DNA of 58,414 nt from an uncultured Clostridia bacterium. GTDB lineage: Bacteria; Bacillota; Clostridia; TANB77; CAG-508. Each line of letters begins with the position of its first letter. The first letter of the stretch is position 1. Below the pieces are notes generated by a model. The model saw nothing but the letters and a program-made list of their open reading frames with translations. It was not told the origin of the DNA and made no database searches. The stretch spans positions 1 to 58,414 of the forward strand of contig CAKPRA010000009.1 in assembly GCA_934180065.1 (NCBI GenBank), read 5' to 3'. Below are positions 34,319-43,996 of this stretch, piece by piece. A program made the position numbers and the translations under genes.

Positions 34319-36162
34319 TAAATTTCAATACTAGGATTATATCTTTCAAGCCACATATTAACTTGGCACAAATAAGCCATAAGCTGTGGACCTGTCATAA
34401 GTTGCCCAAACCAAGGACGAGTAAATGCTTTGCCATCTGTTTCTAGAATTTCTAGAATATATTTTCTATTTAATAGATTATTTATAGGAGCATTTGGATT
34501 AGACATGATTTTTTGAAGTTTATTTTTTACAGTAGTTAAATATGTTGGGTTCCATGTTTTTGGATATGGGCTCTTTTTTCGCTCTATTATTTCATCAGGA
34601 AGAATATCTTTCATACAATAACGTAAAAGTCCTTTTTCACGTCCATTTAATGCTTTCATTTCCCATGGAATATTCCATACATATTCTGCTAATCGATAAT
34701 CACAAAATGGAACTCTAAGTTCAAAACCATTATACATAGCCATTCTATCAGATCTATCTAGCAATGTTTGCATAAACCAATTTAAAGTTAAGTAGGAAAT
34801 CTTTCTTTTTTGAGCAGTTTCCATAGAATCTTCATCAAGTATATCAACTTCAGATAGTGATTCATTATATCTATAATCAATATAGCTTTTTAAATTTATT
34901 TTTGAAGCAATATTTGGATTCAATAAATTTTGTCTTTCATCAATTGCAATTGACCATGGGAAAGTGCCGCTGTTTAATGCATCAGATCTAAAGAACCATG
35001 GATATCCTCCAAAAATTTCATCTGCACATTCTCCTGTTAAAGAAACTGTTGCATAATTTTTTACATTTTTACAAAATAAAAGTAATGATGAATCTACATC
35101 AGCCATACCAGGAAAATCTCTTGCAATCATTGCATCTTCTAGTGCGTCCGCAAGCTCAGGAGTATCTAATATAATTGTTTTATGATTTGTATTGAGTTTT
35201 TCTTTCATCAAATCAATATAATACTTATCTGAATTTGGTTGAAAGTCTGTCTTTTTAAAGTTTATATCATTATCAACATAATCCACCGAGAATGTATTTA
35301 AATTTCCTAAATTATGTTTTTTACAATATTTTGAAGCATAATTTGCTATGATACTAGAATCTAGACCACCTGATAAAAACACACAAAGAGGAACATCTGA
35401 AAATAGTTGGCGATTTATAGAATCCTCTAATAAAAATCTAACTTTTTCTGAAGTTTGCTTTAAACTATCATAATGTGGCTTTGATTGAAGTTTCCAATAT
35501 TTTTCAATGTGTAGTCCATTATCATTAAAAATTGCAAAATTTGCAGGTTTTAATTCATAGATATCTTTAAAAATACCAACTCCAGCTGTTCTTGCGGGAC
35601 CTATTCCAAATAATTCAGCAATACTTTGTTCATCTAGTTTTGGTTCAACACCAGGGTATTTTAAGATTGCTTTTATTTCAGAGCCAAAAATTAGAGTGTT
35701 ATTTTGTATTGTATAAAATAAAGGCTTTACTCCAAAGTGATCTCTAGCAAGAAAAACCTCGTTTGAATAGCTATCCCATATAGCAAAGGCAAAAATTCCA
35801 TTTAATTTTTTTACTAAATCGTGTTTCCAATGTATGTAGCCTTTTAAAATAACTTCTGTATCAGAATATGAATTAAATGAGAATCCATTTTCTTCTAGTT
35901 CTGCTCTAAGCTCTTTTGTATTATAAATTTGACCATTATATACAATTGTATAAATTTTATTATTTTCCATTGCAGTCATAGGTTGTTTACCACCATGTGG
36001 ATCAATAACAATAAGACGTTTATGACCAAGGCAAATATGCTCTTCATAATAATATCCATCCTCATCAGGACCTCGTTTTGATAGTGAATCATTCATATTA
36101 TAAATATTAGTTTTAGATGAGATATTTTCTTTTAGATTTACAAAACCAACAAAACCACACAT
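34318..36162 (-). CDS. asnB: Glutamine-hydrolysing asparagine synthetase B
   Basis: The protein has 614 aa. The second ATG (36162) is chosen because GGAGG lies before it and the protein must begin Met-Cys, Cys2 being the glutaminase nucleophile (MCGFVGF). The class II amidotransferase domain fills about 1-200. The synthetase domain carries the PP-loop SGGLDSS (about 268-274), which binds ATP for aspartate adenylation. GECADEIFGGYPW and RVPFCDYRL are also typical. Length is in the normal range (550-640). It is a single gene, divergent from rpmF. Confidence 0.96.
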   Translation of the reverse strand: MCGFVGFVNLKENISSKTNIYNMNDSLSKRGPDEDGYYYEEHICLGHKRLIVIDPHGGKQPMTAMENNKIYTIVYNGQIYNTKELRAELEENGFSFNSYSDTEVILKGYIHWKHDLVKKLNGIFAFAIWDSYSNEVFLARDHFGVKPLFYTIQNNTLIFGSEIKAILKYPGVEPKLDEQSIAELFGIGPARTAGVGIFKDIYELKPANFAIFNDNGLHIEKYWKLQSKPHYDSLKQTSEKVRFLLEDSINRQLFSDVPLCVFLSGGLDSSIIANYASKYCKKHNLGNLNTFSVDYVDNDINFKKTDFQPNSDKYYIDLMKEKLNTNHKTIILDTPELADALEDAMIARDFPGMADVDSSLLLFCKNVKNYATVSLTGECADEIFGGYPWFFRSDALNSGTFPWSIAIDERQNLLNPNIASKINLKSYIDYRYNESLSEVDILDEDSMETAQKRKISYLTLNWFMQTLLDRSDRMAMYNGFELRVPFCDYRLAEYVWNIPWEMKALNGREKGLLRYCMKDILPDEIIERKKSPYPKTWNPTYLTTVKNKLQKIMSNPNAPINNLLNRKYILEILETDGKAFTRPWFGQLMTGPQLMAYLCQVNMWLERYNPSIEI

Positions 36163-36284
36163 AAAATTAACCTCCATAATTATATTATTATATGAATAGT
36201 ATATTCAAAAATGTAAAAAAGTTTACGCAAATTTAAATTAATGTAGATTTTCGAAGATGCTCAAAAAATGGATATAAATAACTA

Positions 36285-36313
36285 TTGACAAAACAGGAAA
36301 AAACTAGTATACT
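36285..36313 (+). promoter_or_regulatory. Promoter of rpmF
   Basis: TTGACA (36285-36290), a 17-bp spacer and TATACT (36308-36313) form a near-consensus vegetative promoter 76 bp before rpmF. Confidence 0.85.
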
Positions 36314-36389
36314 TTTAAAGTGATATTTAAACTGTCAAATTATTAGTATACATATACATAGATACTAATTGGCAAAGGAGGGATAATAA

Positions 36390-36581
36390 ATGGCACAACC
36401 AAAAAGAAGATGGTCAAAAGCAAGAACACATTTAAAAAGATCAACATGGACTTTAAAAGCAAAAAATTTAGTAGAATGTCCACATTGTCATGAAATGATG
36501 CAACAACACAGAGTATGCCCAGCTTGCGGATATTATGATGGAGAAAAAGTTTTAAGTGTAAAAAAAGATAATGAAGAATAA
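36390..36581 (+). CDS. rpmF: Ribosomal protein bL32
   Basis: The protein has 63 aa and starts at ATG 36390 after AAAGGAGGG. The N-terminus AQPKRRWSKARTHLKR is diagnostic. A four-cysteine zinc ribbon CPHC...CPAC follows (about 30-47), so this is the zinc-binding form. It has its own strong promoter and a terminator. In many Firmicutes rpmF is linked to fatty-acid/plsX genes; here that linkage is absent. Confidence 0.97.
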   Translation: MAQPKRRWSKARTHLKRSTWTLKAKNLVECPHCHEMMQQHRVCPACGYYDGEKVLSVKKDNEE

Positions 36582-36612
36582 AAAAAATCAGCATGAACAA
36601 TGCTGTTTTTTT
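36582..36612 (+). terminator. Rho-independent terminator of rpmF
   Basis: CAGCAT and ATGCTG pair around GAACA and are followed by seven T. Confidence 0.85.
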
Positions 36613-36717
36613 GTGCCATTAAGAAAGGAAACAAAGGAAAGGAAAAGAGAAGCGTACCCTTGACTAATTATATAAACTGTTATAAAATAATTAAAACAAA
36701 ATGAAAGGAAAATAAAT

Positions 36718-38043
36718 ATGTCAAAACCAGTAGTAGCAATAGTTGGAAGACCTAATGTAGGTAAATCCACTTTTTTTAATTATATAGTTGGTAAAAGAAT
36801 ATCAATAGTAGAAGATACTCCAGGTGTAACAAGAGATAGAATTTATGCTGAAGCTAATTGGCGTGGTATGGATTTTACTGTTATTGACACAGGTGGTATA
36901 GAGCCTGAATCTGAAGATTTAATTGTATCTCAAATGCGTAATCAAGCTGATATTGCAATAAGTATGGCTGATGTAATTGTTTTTGTAACAGATTTTAAAA
37001 CAGGTATTACAACAGCAGATAATGAAATAGCTTTAATGCTTAGAAAATCAAAGAAACCTATTGTTTTAATTTGTAATAAAGCAGATAATTTTGGAAGAAC
37101 TCAAGATGATATATATGAATTTTATAATTTAGGATTGGGAGATCCATATCCTGTATCAGCAAAAAACGCATTAGGAATAGGAGATGCATTAGATGCAATT
37201 TATGAGCTATTACCAAAAAATACTGATGAAAATGATGAAAGTGATGTAATAAAAGTTGCATTAATAGGTAAACCTAATGTTGGAAAATCATCTTTAGTAA
37301 ATAAAATACTAGGTGAAAACAGAGTTATAGTAAGCAATATTGCTGGAACAACAAGAGATGCGATAGATTCAGAATTCGAGAACAAATATGGAAAATATGT
37401 ATTTATTGATACCGCGGGAATTAGAAGAAAGAGCAAAGTAACTGAAAACTTAGAGCGTTATAGTGTCATGAGAACACAATTAGCAATTGAAAGATCTGAT
37501 GTTTGTATTTTTATGATTGATGCAAATGAAGGGGTAACAGAGCAAGATGCAAAAATTGCAGGAGAAGCTCATGAAGCTGGAAAAGGTGTAATTATTGCAG
37601 TAAATAAATGGGACGAGTATGAAAAAGATAATAATACCGTAGAAAAATATAAAAAGGAAATTTATAATAAACTATCATATTTATCATATGCACCAATTAT
37701 TTTTATATCAGCAAAAACGGGTCAAAGAGTAGATAAATTATATGAAATGATTAATATGGTTGCTAGTCAAAATGCACTAAGAGTATCAACATCTGTATTA
37801 AATCAGGTATTAAATGAAGCAATTGCAATTGTGCAACCACCTACAGATAAGGGAAAAAGGTTGAAAATCTTTTATATGACACAAGCATCAACAAAGCCAC
37901 CAACATTTGTTGTGTTTGTAAATGATAAAAAACTTTTTCATTTTTCTTATGAAAGATATTTGATTAACCAATTGAGAAAAGAGTTTGTATTAACAGGAAC
38001 ACCTATCAGAATGATAGTAAGAGAGAAAAAAGATAAAGAATAA
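36718..38043 (+). CDS. der: Ribosome biogenesis GTPase Der (EngA)
   Basis: The protein has 441 aa. Two tandem Ras-like G domains are present: GRPNVGKST at about 10-18 with DTGG and NKAD, and GKPNVGKSS at about 183-191 with DTAG and NKWD. A C-terminal KH-like domain ends in TPIRMIVREK. Der acts in 50S subunit assembly. Length is normal. It starts the der-plsY-gpsA group, the usual firmicute order of this GTPase with two phospholipid precursor genes. Confidence 0.97.
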   Translation: MSKPVVAIVGRPNVGKSTFFNYIVGKRISIVEDTPGVTRDRIYAEANWRGMDFTVIDTGGIEPESEDLIVSQMRNQADIAISMADVIVFVTDFKTGITTADNEIALMLRKSKKPIVLICNKADNFGRTQDDIYEFYNLGLGDPYPVSAKNALGIGDALDAIYELLPKNTDENDESDVIKVALIGKPNVGKSSLVNKILGENRVIVSNIAGTTRDAIDSEFENKYGKYVFIDTAGIRRKSKVTENLERYSVMRTQLAIERSDVCIFMIDANEGVTEQDAKIAGEAHEAGKGVIIAVNKWDEYEKDNNTVEKYKKEIYNKLSYLSYAPIIFISAKTGQRVDKLYEMINMVASQNALRVSTSVLNQVLNEAIAIVQPPTDKGKRLKIFYMTQASTKPPTFVVFVNDKKLFHFSYERYLINQLRKEFVLTGTPIRMIVREKKDKE

Positions 38044-38065
38044 ACAGAAGAAGGAGTGAATTATT

Positions 38066-38707
38066 ATGGCAGTATATATTTTAATGGCAGTAATTGCATA
38101 TGCAATTGGAAGTGTAAACTTTTCTATAATTTTTAGTAAAAAATTTGCAGGATTTGATGTTAGAGAAAAAGGAAGCGGTAATGCTGGAACTACAAATATG
38201 TTAAGAAGTGTGGGAAAAGGCCTAGCAGCACTTACACTTATTTGTGATATTTTAAAAGGAGTTGTGGCTATATTAATTGCTTATTGGATTGGAAATATAT
38301 CAAAAGATAATACAAATCCAGAAATTCTAATTCAGATAGCAGGAATTTTTGCTGTTATAGGACATACTTTCCCAGTATATTTCGGATTTAAGGGTGGAAA
38401 AGGTGTGGCAACATCACTTGGAATTTTGTTATTAATAAACTGGCAAATTGGATTAATATGTCTTGTTTTTGCATTGTTAGTAATGATTTTGACAAGAATG
38501 GTTTCACTAGGATCAATAATGGCAGCAGTTTTATTCCCTGTATTAACTATATTTATAACTCCAGGAGATAATAGTCATTATTTAGTAAATGAAGGAAGTT
38601 ATATTATATTTGGATTTATTATGGCAATAATTGTAATATTTAATCATAGAGCAAACTTAATGAGAATATATAAGGGAGAAGAGAATAAAATAAGTTTTAA
38701 GAAATAG
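38066..38707 (+). CDS. plsY: Acyl-phosphate:glycerol-3-phosphate acyltransferase PlsY
   Basis: The protein has 213 aa with about five membrane helices. Conserved loops are visible: GSGNAGTTNMLR (about 38-49), FKGGKGVATSLG (about 109-120) and a C-terminal NHRANLMRIYKGEE. PlsY adds the first acyl chain to glycerol-3-phosphate, the product of GpsA encoded next. The gene starts 23 bp after der, and gpsA starts 41 bp later. Confidence 0.96.
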   Translation: MAVYILMAVIAYAIGSVNFSIIFSKKFAGFDVREKGSGNAGTTNMLRSVGKGLAALTLICDILKGVVAILIAYWIGNISKDNTNPEILIQIAGIFAVIGHTFPVYFGFKGGKGVATSLGILLLINWQIGLICLVFALLVMILTRMVSLGSIMAAVLFPVLTIFITPGDNSHYLVNEGSYIIFGFIMAIIVIFNHRANLMRIYKGEENKISFKK

Positions 38708-38747
38708 TTACAGTTTAGTCGAAACAAATGAAAGGAAGAGAATTATC

Positions 38748-39740
38748 ATGAAAAAAATAGCAATTATAGGAAGTGGAAGTTGGGGAGTTGCCCTAGGAAT
38801 TCATTTGGCAAAATTGGGAAATGAAGTTAAAATATGGTCATTTGAAAAAGAAGAAGCAGATTTAATTAATAATGAAAAGAAATGTAAATTTTTGCCTGGT
38901 ATTGTGATTCCTGACGGGATATCTTGTTTTTTAGATTATAAAGATGTAATAGAGGATGCAGATTTAATATTACATGTAACTCCATCAAAATTTACAAGAA
39001 ATATAGTTAGAGAATATAAAAAATATGTGAATGTAGAAAAGCAACCTATAATAGTTTGTTCAAAAGGATTAGAGCAATCTACATTATCTGTGTTAACAGA
39101 TGTAATATCTGAAGAAATTCCTGGAGCTAAAGTAGGAGCTTTATCAGGTCCAAGTCATGCAGAAGAGGTTTCACAAGGTATACCAACAGTTCTAGTAAGT
39201 GCTTCACAAAACGAATTTGTTAGAAATTATGTACAAGATATATTTATGAGTAAAGATATGAGAGTATATACCTTAGATGATGTTCTTGGTGTTGAATATG
39301 GTGCAGCACTAAAAAATATAATTGCTTTCTGTGCAGGAATAGCAATATCACTTAATTGTGGAGATAATACATATGCAGCCTTACTTACAAGGGGCTTAGC
39401 AGAAATTGCTAGACTTGGCGAAAAAGTTGGGGCTAAAAAAGAAACTTTTTATGGACTTACTGGTTTGGGAGATTTAATTGTAACTTGTGGAAGCGAACAT
39501 AGCAGAAATCGTAAAGCTGGAAAATTAATAGGTCAAGGATTATCTTTGGAAGAAGTTAAAAAAGAAGTTGGAATGGTAATTGAAAGTGTGGATAATATTG
39601 AAGCAGCATATGCTTTAAAAGAAAAATATGATGTTGAAATGCCAATTGTAGATGAAGTATATAATGTGCTTTATAAGGGAGAAAAACCACAAGATGCTGT
39701 ATATAAATTAATGCAAAGAGATAAAAAAGCAGAGATGTAA
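38748..39740 (+). CDS. gpsA: NAD(P)H-dependent glycerol-3-phosphate dehydrogenase
   Basis: The protein has 330 aa. The N-terminal Rossmann motif IIGSGSWGVALG (about 5-16) is followed by GLSGPSHAEE-like ALSGPSHAEEVS (about 137-148). The catalytic Lys is in EYGAALKNIIA (about 184-194), and LTGLGDLIVTC lies near 238-248. It reduces dihydroxyacetone phosphate to glycerol-3-phosphate for lipid synthesis and supplies PlsY. It is the last gene of the group; a family 1 element on the opposite strand follows. Confidence 0.97.
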   Translation: MKKIAIIGSGSWGVALGIHLAKLGNEVKIWSFEKEEADLINNEKKCKFLPGIVIPDGISCFLDYKDVIEDADLILHVTPSKFTRNIVREYKKYVNVEKQPIIVCSKGLEQSTLSVLTDVISEEIPGAKVGALSGPSHAEEVSQGIPTVLVSASQNEFVRNYVQDIFMSKDMRVYTLDDVLGVEYGAALKNIIAFCAGIAISLNCGDNTYAALLTRGLAEIARLGEKVGAKKETFYGLTGLGDLIVTCGSEHSRNRKAGKLIGQGLSLEEVKKEVGMVIESVDNIEAAYALKEKYDVEMPIVDEVYNVLYKGEKPQDAVYKLMQRDKKAEM

Positions 39741-39781
39741 GGATTACTATTCATAGCTAAATATCAATTTAATCTAATAGA

Positions 39782-39941
39782 GCCGAATATGTATATATAT
39801 TAAAAGAAGTGACGCGCAGCTTGGGAGCTTTTAGAAAATTTTCTAATACCACAAAAACTTAAATGAGGGCACTACACCTCTCACACTACTTTGTAAGGGC
39901 GACCAGCAAGTCACAAATTTTAATATATATACATATCCGGC
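39782..39941 (-). repeat. Family 1 element, copy 7 (inverted orientation)
   Basis: On the minus strand the arms are GCCGGATATGTATATATA and TATATATACATATTCGGC. They pair almost perfectly, yet differ from the GTGAATATA type of other copies. The core has CTTGCTGGTCGCCC, ACAAAGTAGTGTGAG and AGCTCCCAAGCTGCGCG. It lies between the convergent gpsA and the GH57 gene. The 140 bases after it contain only the terminator. Confidence 0.88.
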
Positions 39942-40018
39942 ATTATATAAAATTAGTAATGCTAAATAGTAAAATATAAGAAGATAGAATAATCGAAAAA
40001 AAGATAATTAAGAGCAGA

Positions 40019-40079
40019 AAAACAGACAATTAATAGGGAGGCCACTTTGAAGTAGCTTCTTTATTAAATTGTCTGTTTT
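40019..40079. terminator. Bidirectional terminator between gpsA and the GH57 gene
   Basis: AAACAGACAATTAATA pairs with TTTAAATTGTCTGTTTT around an inner imperfect hairpin (GGCCACTT/AAGTAGC). A and T tracts lie on the two sides. Confidence 0.8.
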
Positions 40080-40082
40080 AGA

Positions 40083-41675
40083 TTAATAATATATATTATA
40101 ATCAATTTCAGGAAAAATACAGTCATAATCTTCTAAATATTTTACAAAATTTTCATCAATTTCATTATTTTTTATTTGATTATATAATTTAGTAAATCTT
40201 CCAACATGATCTTTTATTCTTTTTTTGGCATAATCAACCATTGTTCCATTTGTTATAATGAATAACCAATCACTGCTTTGGGCAAGCAATAGCTCTCTAG
40301 CACATTGGTTTAATGCTCTTTTTTGAAGTGAATCTTCTGAATTAGGAAATTGGTGGGCAAGCTCAACCATCCATTCACCTATTTTGTGAAGATGTCTATG
40401 AGCATAATCATTTGTAGGGTTAAGCCAAACTTCACTATATCCATTAGCTCCCCAGCTTGATCTGCATGGTGTAGCTACTTGCATTTTAGGATATTTGTCA
40501 ATATATTCACCTGGAGTTATTAATTTGAAATTACATTCATCGTAATAGATTTTCTTAAATAGAATATATAACCAATAAGGACCTTCATACCACCAATGAC
40601 CATAAAGCTCAGCATCATATGGACACAAAATAATAGGTGGATTTTCTGTATATTTTGAGATATCATTGATTTGTTTTGTACGGCAATTTAAAAAATGTCC
40701 AGCTTGTTTTTCTGCAGAATCTTTTGCCCATTGTATATTATAATAATCCTTATTTTCTGTTTTTCCAGTAATTCTGTGATATTTTATACCAGTATTTACT
40801 CTAACACCATTTGATGCAATATAAGGCTTTATATACTCGTAATCTGCATCATATCCGATATCTCTATAAAATTCTCGGTAATTAAAATCTCCAGGATATC
40901 CATTAATAGAGCTCCAAACTTGTCTTGATGATTCCATATCACGTCCAAAAGCTACAATTCCATCTGGTGATACGATAGGAGCGAAAGTTCCATATATTGG
41001 TGCTGGATTAGAATATAAAATTCCATGAGATTCAGTTATTATATATTCAATTCCGAACTCTTTTAAATATTTATCAGCTTCAGGAATATAACCACATTCT
41101 GGAAGCCAAATTCCTCTAGGTTTCTTTCCAAAATATTTTTCATATGTTTGAACACCAACGGCAATTTGAGCCTTTACAGTTTGCTCTGTAACATACAAAA
41201 TAGGAAAATATCCATGAGTTGCTCCACAGGTAATTATTTCAAGAACCCCAATATCTTGAAAGTGTTTGAATCCTTGGATAATATTGCATTTATATTTTTC
41301 TTCAAATATATATAAGTCATGAGAATATCTCTCAAAATAATAATGTGCTAAATTATTAACTCTATCATCATAAGTTGTTCTTTTAATTTCCTTTTCAGCA
41401 AGTTCAATATGTGATTTTAAATATTTTATATAACGTTGTTGAAGTAATTTGTTATCTAACATGTTTAAAAGTGGTGGGGTAAGTGACATTGTGATTCTGA
41501 AATCAACATGCTCATCTACTAATTTTTCAAAATTCATAAGTGATGGTATATAAGTTTCAGATATAGCTTCAAATAACCATTGCTCTTCTAAATAATCTTC
41601 GCTTTCTGGGTGGTGGACAAATGGTAGATGTGCATGTAATACAAAACTTACATATCCTTGTATATTTTTATTCAT
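40083..41675 (-). CDS. GH57-family alpha-glucan branching enzyme (DUF1957)
   Basis: The protein has 530 aa. It is a GH57 glycosidase with a DUF1957 C-terminal region. The start HAHLPFVHHPE (about 13-23) is diagnostic. The nucleophile Glu lies in GIWLPECGY (about 187-195) and the acid/base Asp in CPYDAELYGHWW (about 352-363). Such enzymes make alpha-1,6 branches in alpha-1,4-glucans in the cytoplasm. The DUF4912 gene lies 21 bp upstream on the same strand and a GT4 glycogen-synthase-like gene is divergent, so this is an alpha-glucan (glycogen-like) cluster. Confidence 0.9.
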   Translation of the reverse strand: MNKNIQGYVSFVLHAHLPFVHHPESEDYLEEQWLFEAISETYIPSLMNFEKLVDEHVDFRITMSLTPPLLNMLDNKLLQQRYIKYLKSHIELAEKEIKRTTYDDRVNNLAHYYFERYSHDLYIFEEKYKCNIIQGFKHFQDIGVLEIITCGATHGYFPILYVTEQTVKAQIAVGVQTYEKYFGKKPRGIWLPECGYIPEADKYLKEFGIEYIITESHGILYSNPAPIYGTFAPIVSPDGIVAFGRDMESSRQVWSSINGYPGDFNYREFYRDIGYDADYEYIKPYIASNGVRVNTGIKYHRITGKTENKDYYNIQWAKDSAEKQAGHFLNCRTKQINDISKYTENPPIILCPYDAELYGHWWYEGPYWLYILFKKIYYDECNFKLITPGEYIDKYPKMQVATPCRSSWGANGYSEVWLNPTNDYAHRHLHKIGEWMVELAHQFPNSEDSLQKRALNQCARELLLAQSSDWLFIITNGTMVDYAKKRIKDHVGRFTKLYNQIKNNEIDENFVKYLEDYDCIFPEIDYNIYY

Positions 41676-41696
41676 TCTATTTTCTCCATTGCATTT

Positions 41697-42467
41697 TTAT
41701 GATATTTTAAATCCTGAAGAAGGATTGTTTTCTAATTGACTTTCTTGGCTATATAAATCAATTAATTGGTATATATTAGTTTGCTTTAGGTTTGATACAT
41801 CTCTTTGTTCAAATTCATTTGTTTTTACATTTTTAAAATATAAATTAGTTAATGAATCTTTTAATATATGATCATTAGGTGATTTAATTGTATTTGAATT
41901 TACAATATGCAAATAATTTGAATTGTTTTCAAAATTAATTTTATCATCATTTGCAATTTTCTTTCTACCAAGTTCAATATTAAATACACAATCACTTGTT
42001 GGTGTACGCAAATACCAACTATTTGTAAAATCGTCTATTTCTATTTCAAAACTTGAATTTAATGTTTTATTATGAACAAGCAAAACTGGTTTTGTTTCAT
42101 TAAAGAAATTTTCACCGTATTTTTTAATCATATCTTGTCTATCAGCATCAGAAATATCCCAATATATAAATAACGCATGAGGTGTTTGAGCTAATATTTT
42201 TATTACAGTTTGATTATATCTGTATGGTAAATCATAATACTCTGTTGGTTGATAGGTAGGAACAGCATTGTCTTTTGAAGAAGTTTCATTTGGGGCAATA
42301 TTTTTGCTTGAATCTTTTTTTATTTTTGTTGAAATTTTTGTGCTAGATTTTCTTGAATTAGATTTTTTTGAAACAATCGATTTTGATGAAATTGTTTTTT
42401 TAGGGTTGACTAAATTTGATAATATTTTATCATCTTTTACTTCATTTTTTTCTTTTGTTACTTTCAA
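41697..42467 (-). CDS. DUF4912-domain protein
   Basis: The protein has 256 aa. TTG 42467 is preferred because AAGGAGGACATTAT precedes it and the protein then begins MKVTKEKNE; the frame open from 42503 lacks a site. The first 85 residues are Lys/Ser-rich low complexity. The rest is the DUF4912 domain with ALFIYWDISDADRQD and WYLRTPTSDCVFNIELG, resembling a carbohydrate-binding fold. The domain is commonly found beside GH57 branching enzymes, so a role in alpha-glucan handling is likely. Mechanism unknown. Confidence 0.85.
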   Translation of the reverse strand: MKVTKEKNEVKDDKILSNLVNPKKTISSKSIVSKKSNSRKSSTKISTKIKKDSSKNIAPNETSSKDNAVPTYQPTEYYDLPYRYNQTVIKILAQTPHALFIYWDISDADRQDMIKKYGENFFNETKPVLLVHNKTLNSSFEIEIDDFTNSWYLRTPTSDCVFNIELGRKKIANDDKINFENNSNYLHIVNSNTIKSPNDHILKDSLTNLYFKNVKTNEFEQRDVSNLKQTNIYQLIDLYSQESQLENNPSSGFKIS

Positions 42468-42682
42468 AATAATGTCCTCCTTAAGTTTTAATTTTCTAAT
42501 CATATACTATATCAAAATTACAATAAATTCAATAGTAAATAAAACAAAATATAAAAAAAAGTAAAATTTTATTTACTTTTAAAATAAAGTTGTATAAAAT
42601 ATTAATTGATATATATAATGGTAAAATGGATGAGGAAAAAAATGTAGAAAAAAACAGAAGATTAGAAAGGAGCATGATTAAC

Positions 42683-43984
42683 ATGAAAATTCTAATGTTA
42701 ACATGGGAATATCCACCAAGGATAGTAGGAGGAATTGCTCGTGTAGTATATGATTTATCTCACAGATTAATTAAAGATGGGCACGAAGTTACTGTTGTAA
42801 CTTACAAAGATGCTAATATACCAAATTTAGCAGATTTTGAAAATGACAAAGGAGTAAAAGTTTATAGAGTTGACAATTATATGATTACTCCAAATAATTT
42901 TACAGATTGGATAATGCAATTAAATTTTAACTTAATTGCAAAAGCTACAGAAATAATTAATGAGGAAGGAACTTTTGATGTTATACATGCACACGACTGG
43001 CTTGTAACATATGCAGCCAAAACATTAAAGCAATCATTTAAAATTCCATTAGTAGCAACAATTCATGCAACAGAAGCAGGAAGAAATAGTGGAATACATG
43101 ATGATGTTCAAAGATATATAAATGACACAGAATGGCTTTTAACATATGAGTCAACAGATGTTATTGTAAACAGTAATTATATGAAATGTGAATTACAAAG
43201 ATTATTTGGTTTACCATTTGATAAAATAAATGTAATACCAAATGGTGTAAACTTAAATTTATATAATGGTATAAATAGAGATTATGATTTTAGAAGACAA
43301 TATGCTATGGATAATGAGAAAATAATCTTATATCTAGGAAGACTTGTTTATGAAAAAGGTGTTCAGAATTTGATTTCTGCAATGCCAAAAATATTAAATT
43401 GTTATCATGATGCAAAACTGGTAATTGCCGGAAAAGGAGGAATGATAGATGAACTTAAAGCTCAAGTAAACTATTTAGGAATACAAAATAAAGTGTATTT
43501 TACAGGATATCTAGATTCAAAATCTGTTCAGAAGATGTATAAATGTGCAGATGTTGCTGTATTTCCAAGTACGTATGAACCATTTGGAATTGTAGCATTA
43601 GAATCAATGCTTTCTGGAACTCCAACAGTAGTTTCAGATGTAGGAGGATTAAACGAAATAGTTGAACATGGAGTTGATGGAATGAAAAGCTATGCTGGAA
43701 ATCCAAATTCAATTGCTGATTCTGTATTAGAGCTATTATTTAATTCACAATTATGTGATAATATTTCAAAAAATGCAAAATCTAAGGTTAAAGAAAAGTA
43801 TAATTGGAATAAAATTGCTCAAGATACACATTATGTTTATGAAAGAGCTATATGTCAAACAGAAGCTGAAAAACAATTAAAACAACTTGAACAAGAAAGG
43901 CAAAATAAAGCAACAAAAGCAAATAATTCAGAAAAAGAGATTTCAAAATTATTAACATTTAAAAAGAAACATGCATATGCGTAG
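42683..43984 (+). CDS. GT4-family glycosyltransferase, probable glycogen/alpha-glucan synthase
   Basis: The protein has 433 aa. ATG 42683 follows AAAGGAG with a 10-base gap; longer starts back to 42590 have no site. The N-terminus MKILMLTWEYPPRIVGGIARVV is typical of GT4 starch-synthase-like enzymes. The C-terminal nucleotide-sugar domain has LYLGRLVYEKGVQ (about 217-229) and PSTYEPFGIVALE (about 295-307), the E-x7-E region. It probably elongates an alpha-glucan with the divergent GH57 and DUF4912 proteins. Sugar donor specificity cannot be read from sequence. ylbF follows 12 bp downstream. Confidence 0.88.
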   Translation: MKILMLTWEYPPRIVGGIARVVYDLSHRLIKDGHEVTVVTYKDANIPNLADFENDKGVKVYRVDNYMITPNNFTDWIMQLNFNLIAKATEIINEEGTFDVIHAHDWLVTYAAKTLKQSFKIPLVATIHATEAGRNSGIHDDVQRYINDTEWLLTYESTDVIVNSNYMKCELQRLFGLPFDKINVIPNGVNLNLYNGINRDYDFRRQYAMDNEKIILYLGRLVYEKGVQNLISAMPKILNCYHDAKLVIAGKGGMIDELKAQVNYLGIQNKVYFTGYLDSKSVQKMYKCADVAVFPSTYEPFGIVALESMLSGTPTVVSDVGGLNEIVEHGVDGMKSYAGNPNSIADSVLELLFNSQLCDNISKNAKSKVKEKYNWNKIAQDTHYVYERAICQTEAEKQLKQLEQERQNKATKANNSEKEISKLLTFKKKHAYA

Positions 43985-43996
43985 GAGGAATTAGAA

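Noticed and set aside
36163..36389. T-box riboswitch upstream of asnB
   Set aside because: The leader is short and AT-rich, without a specifier hairpin or the TGGNACCGCG-type sequence.
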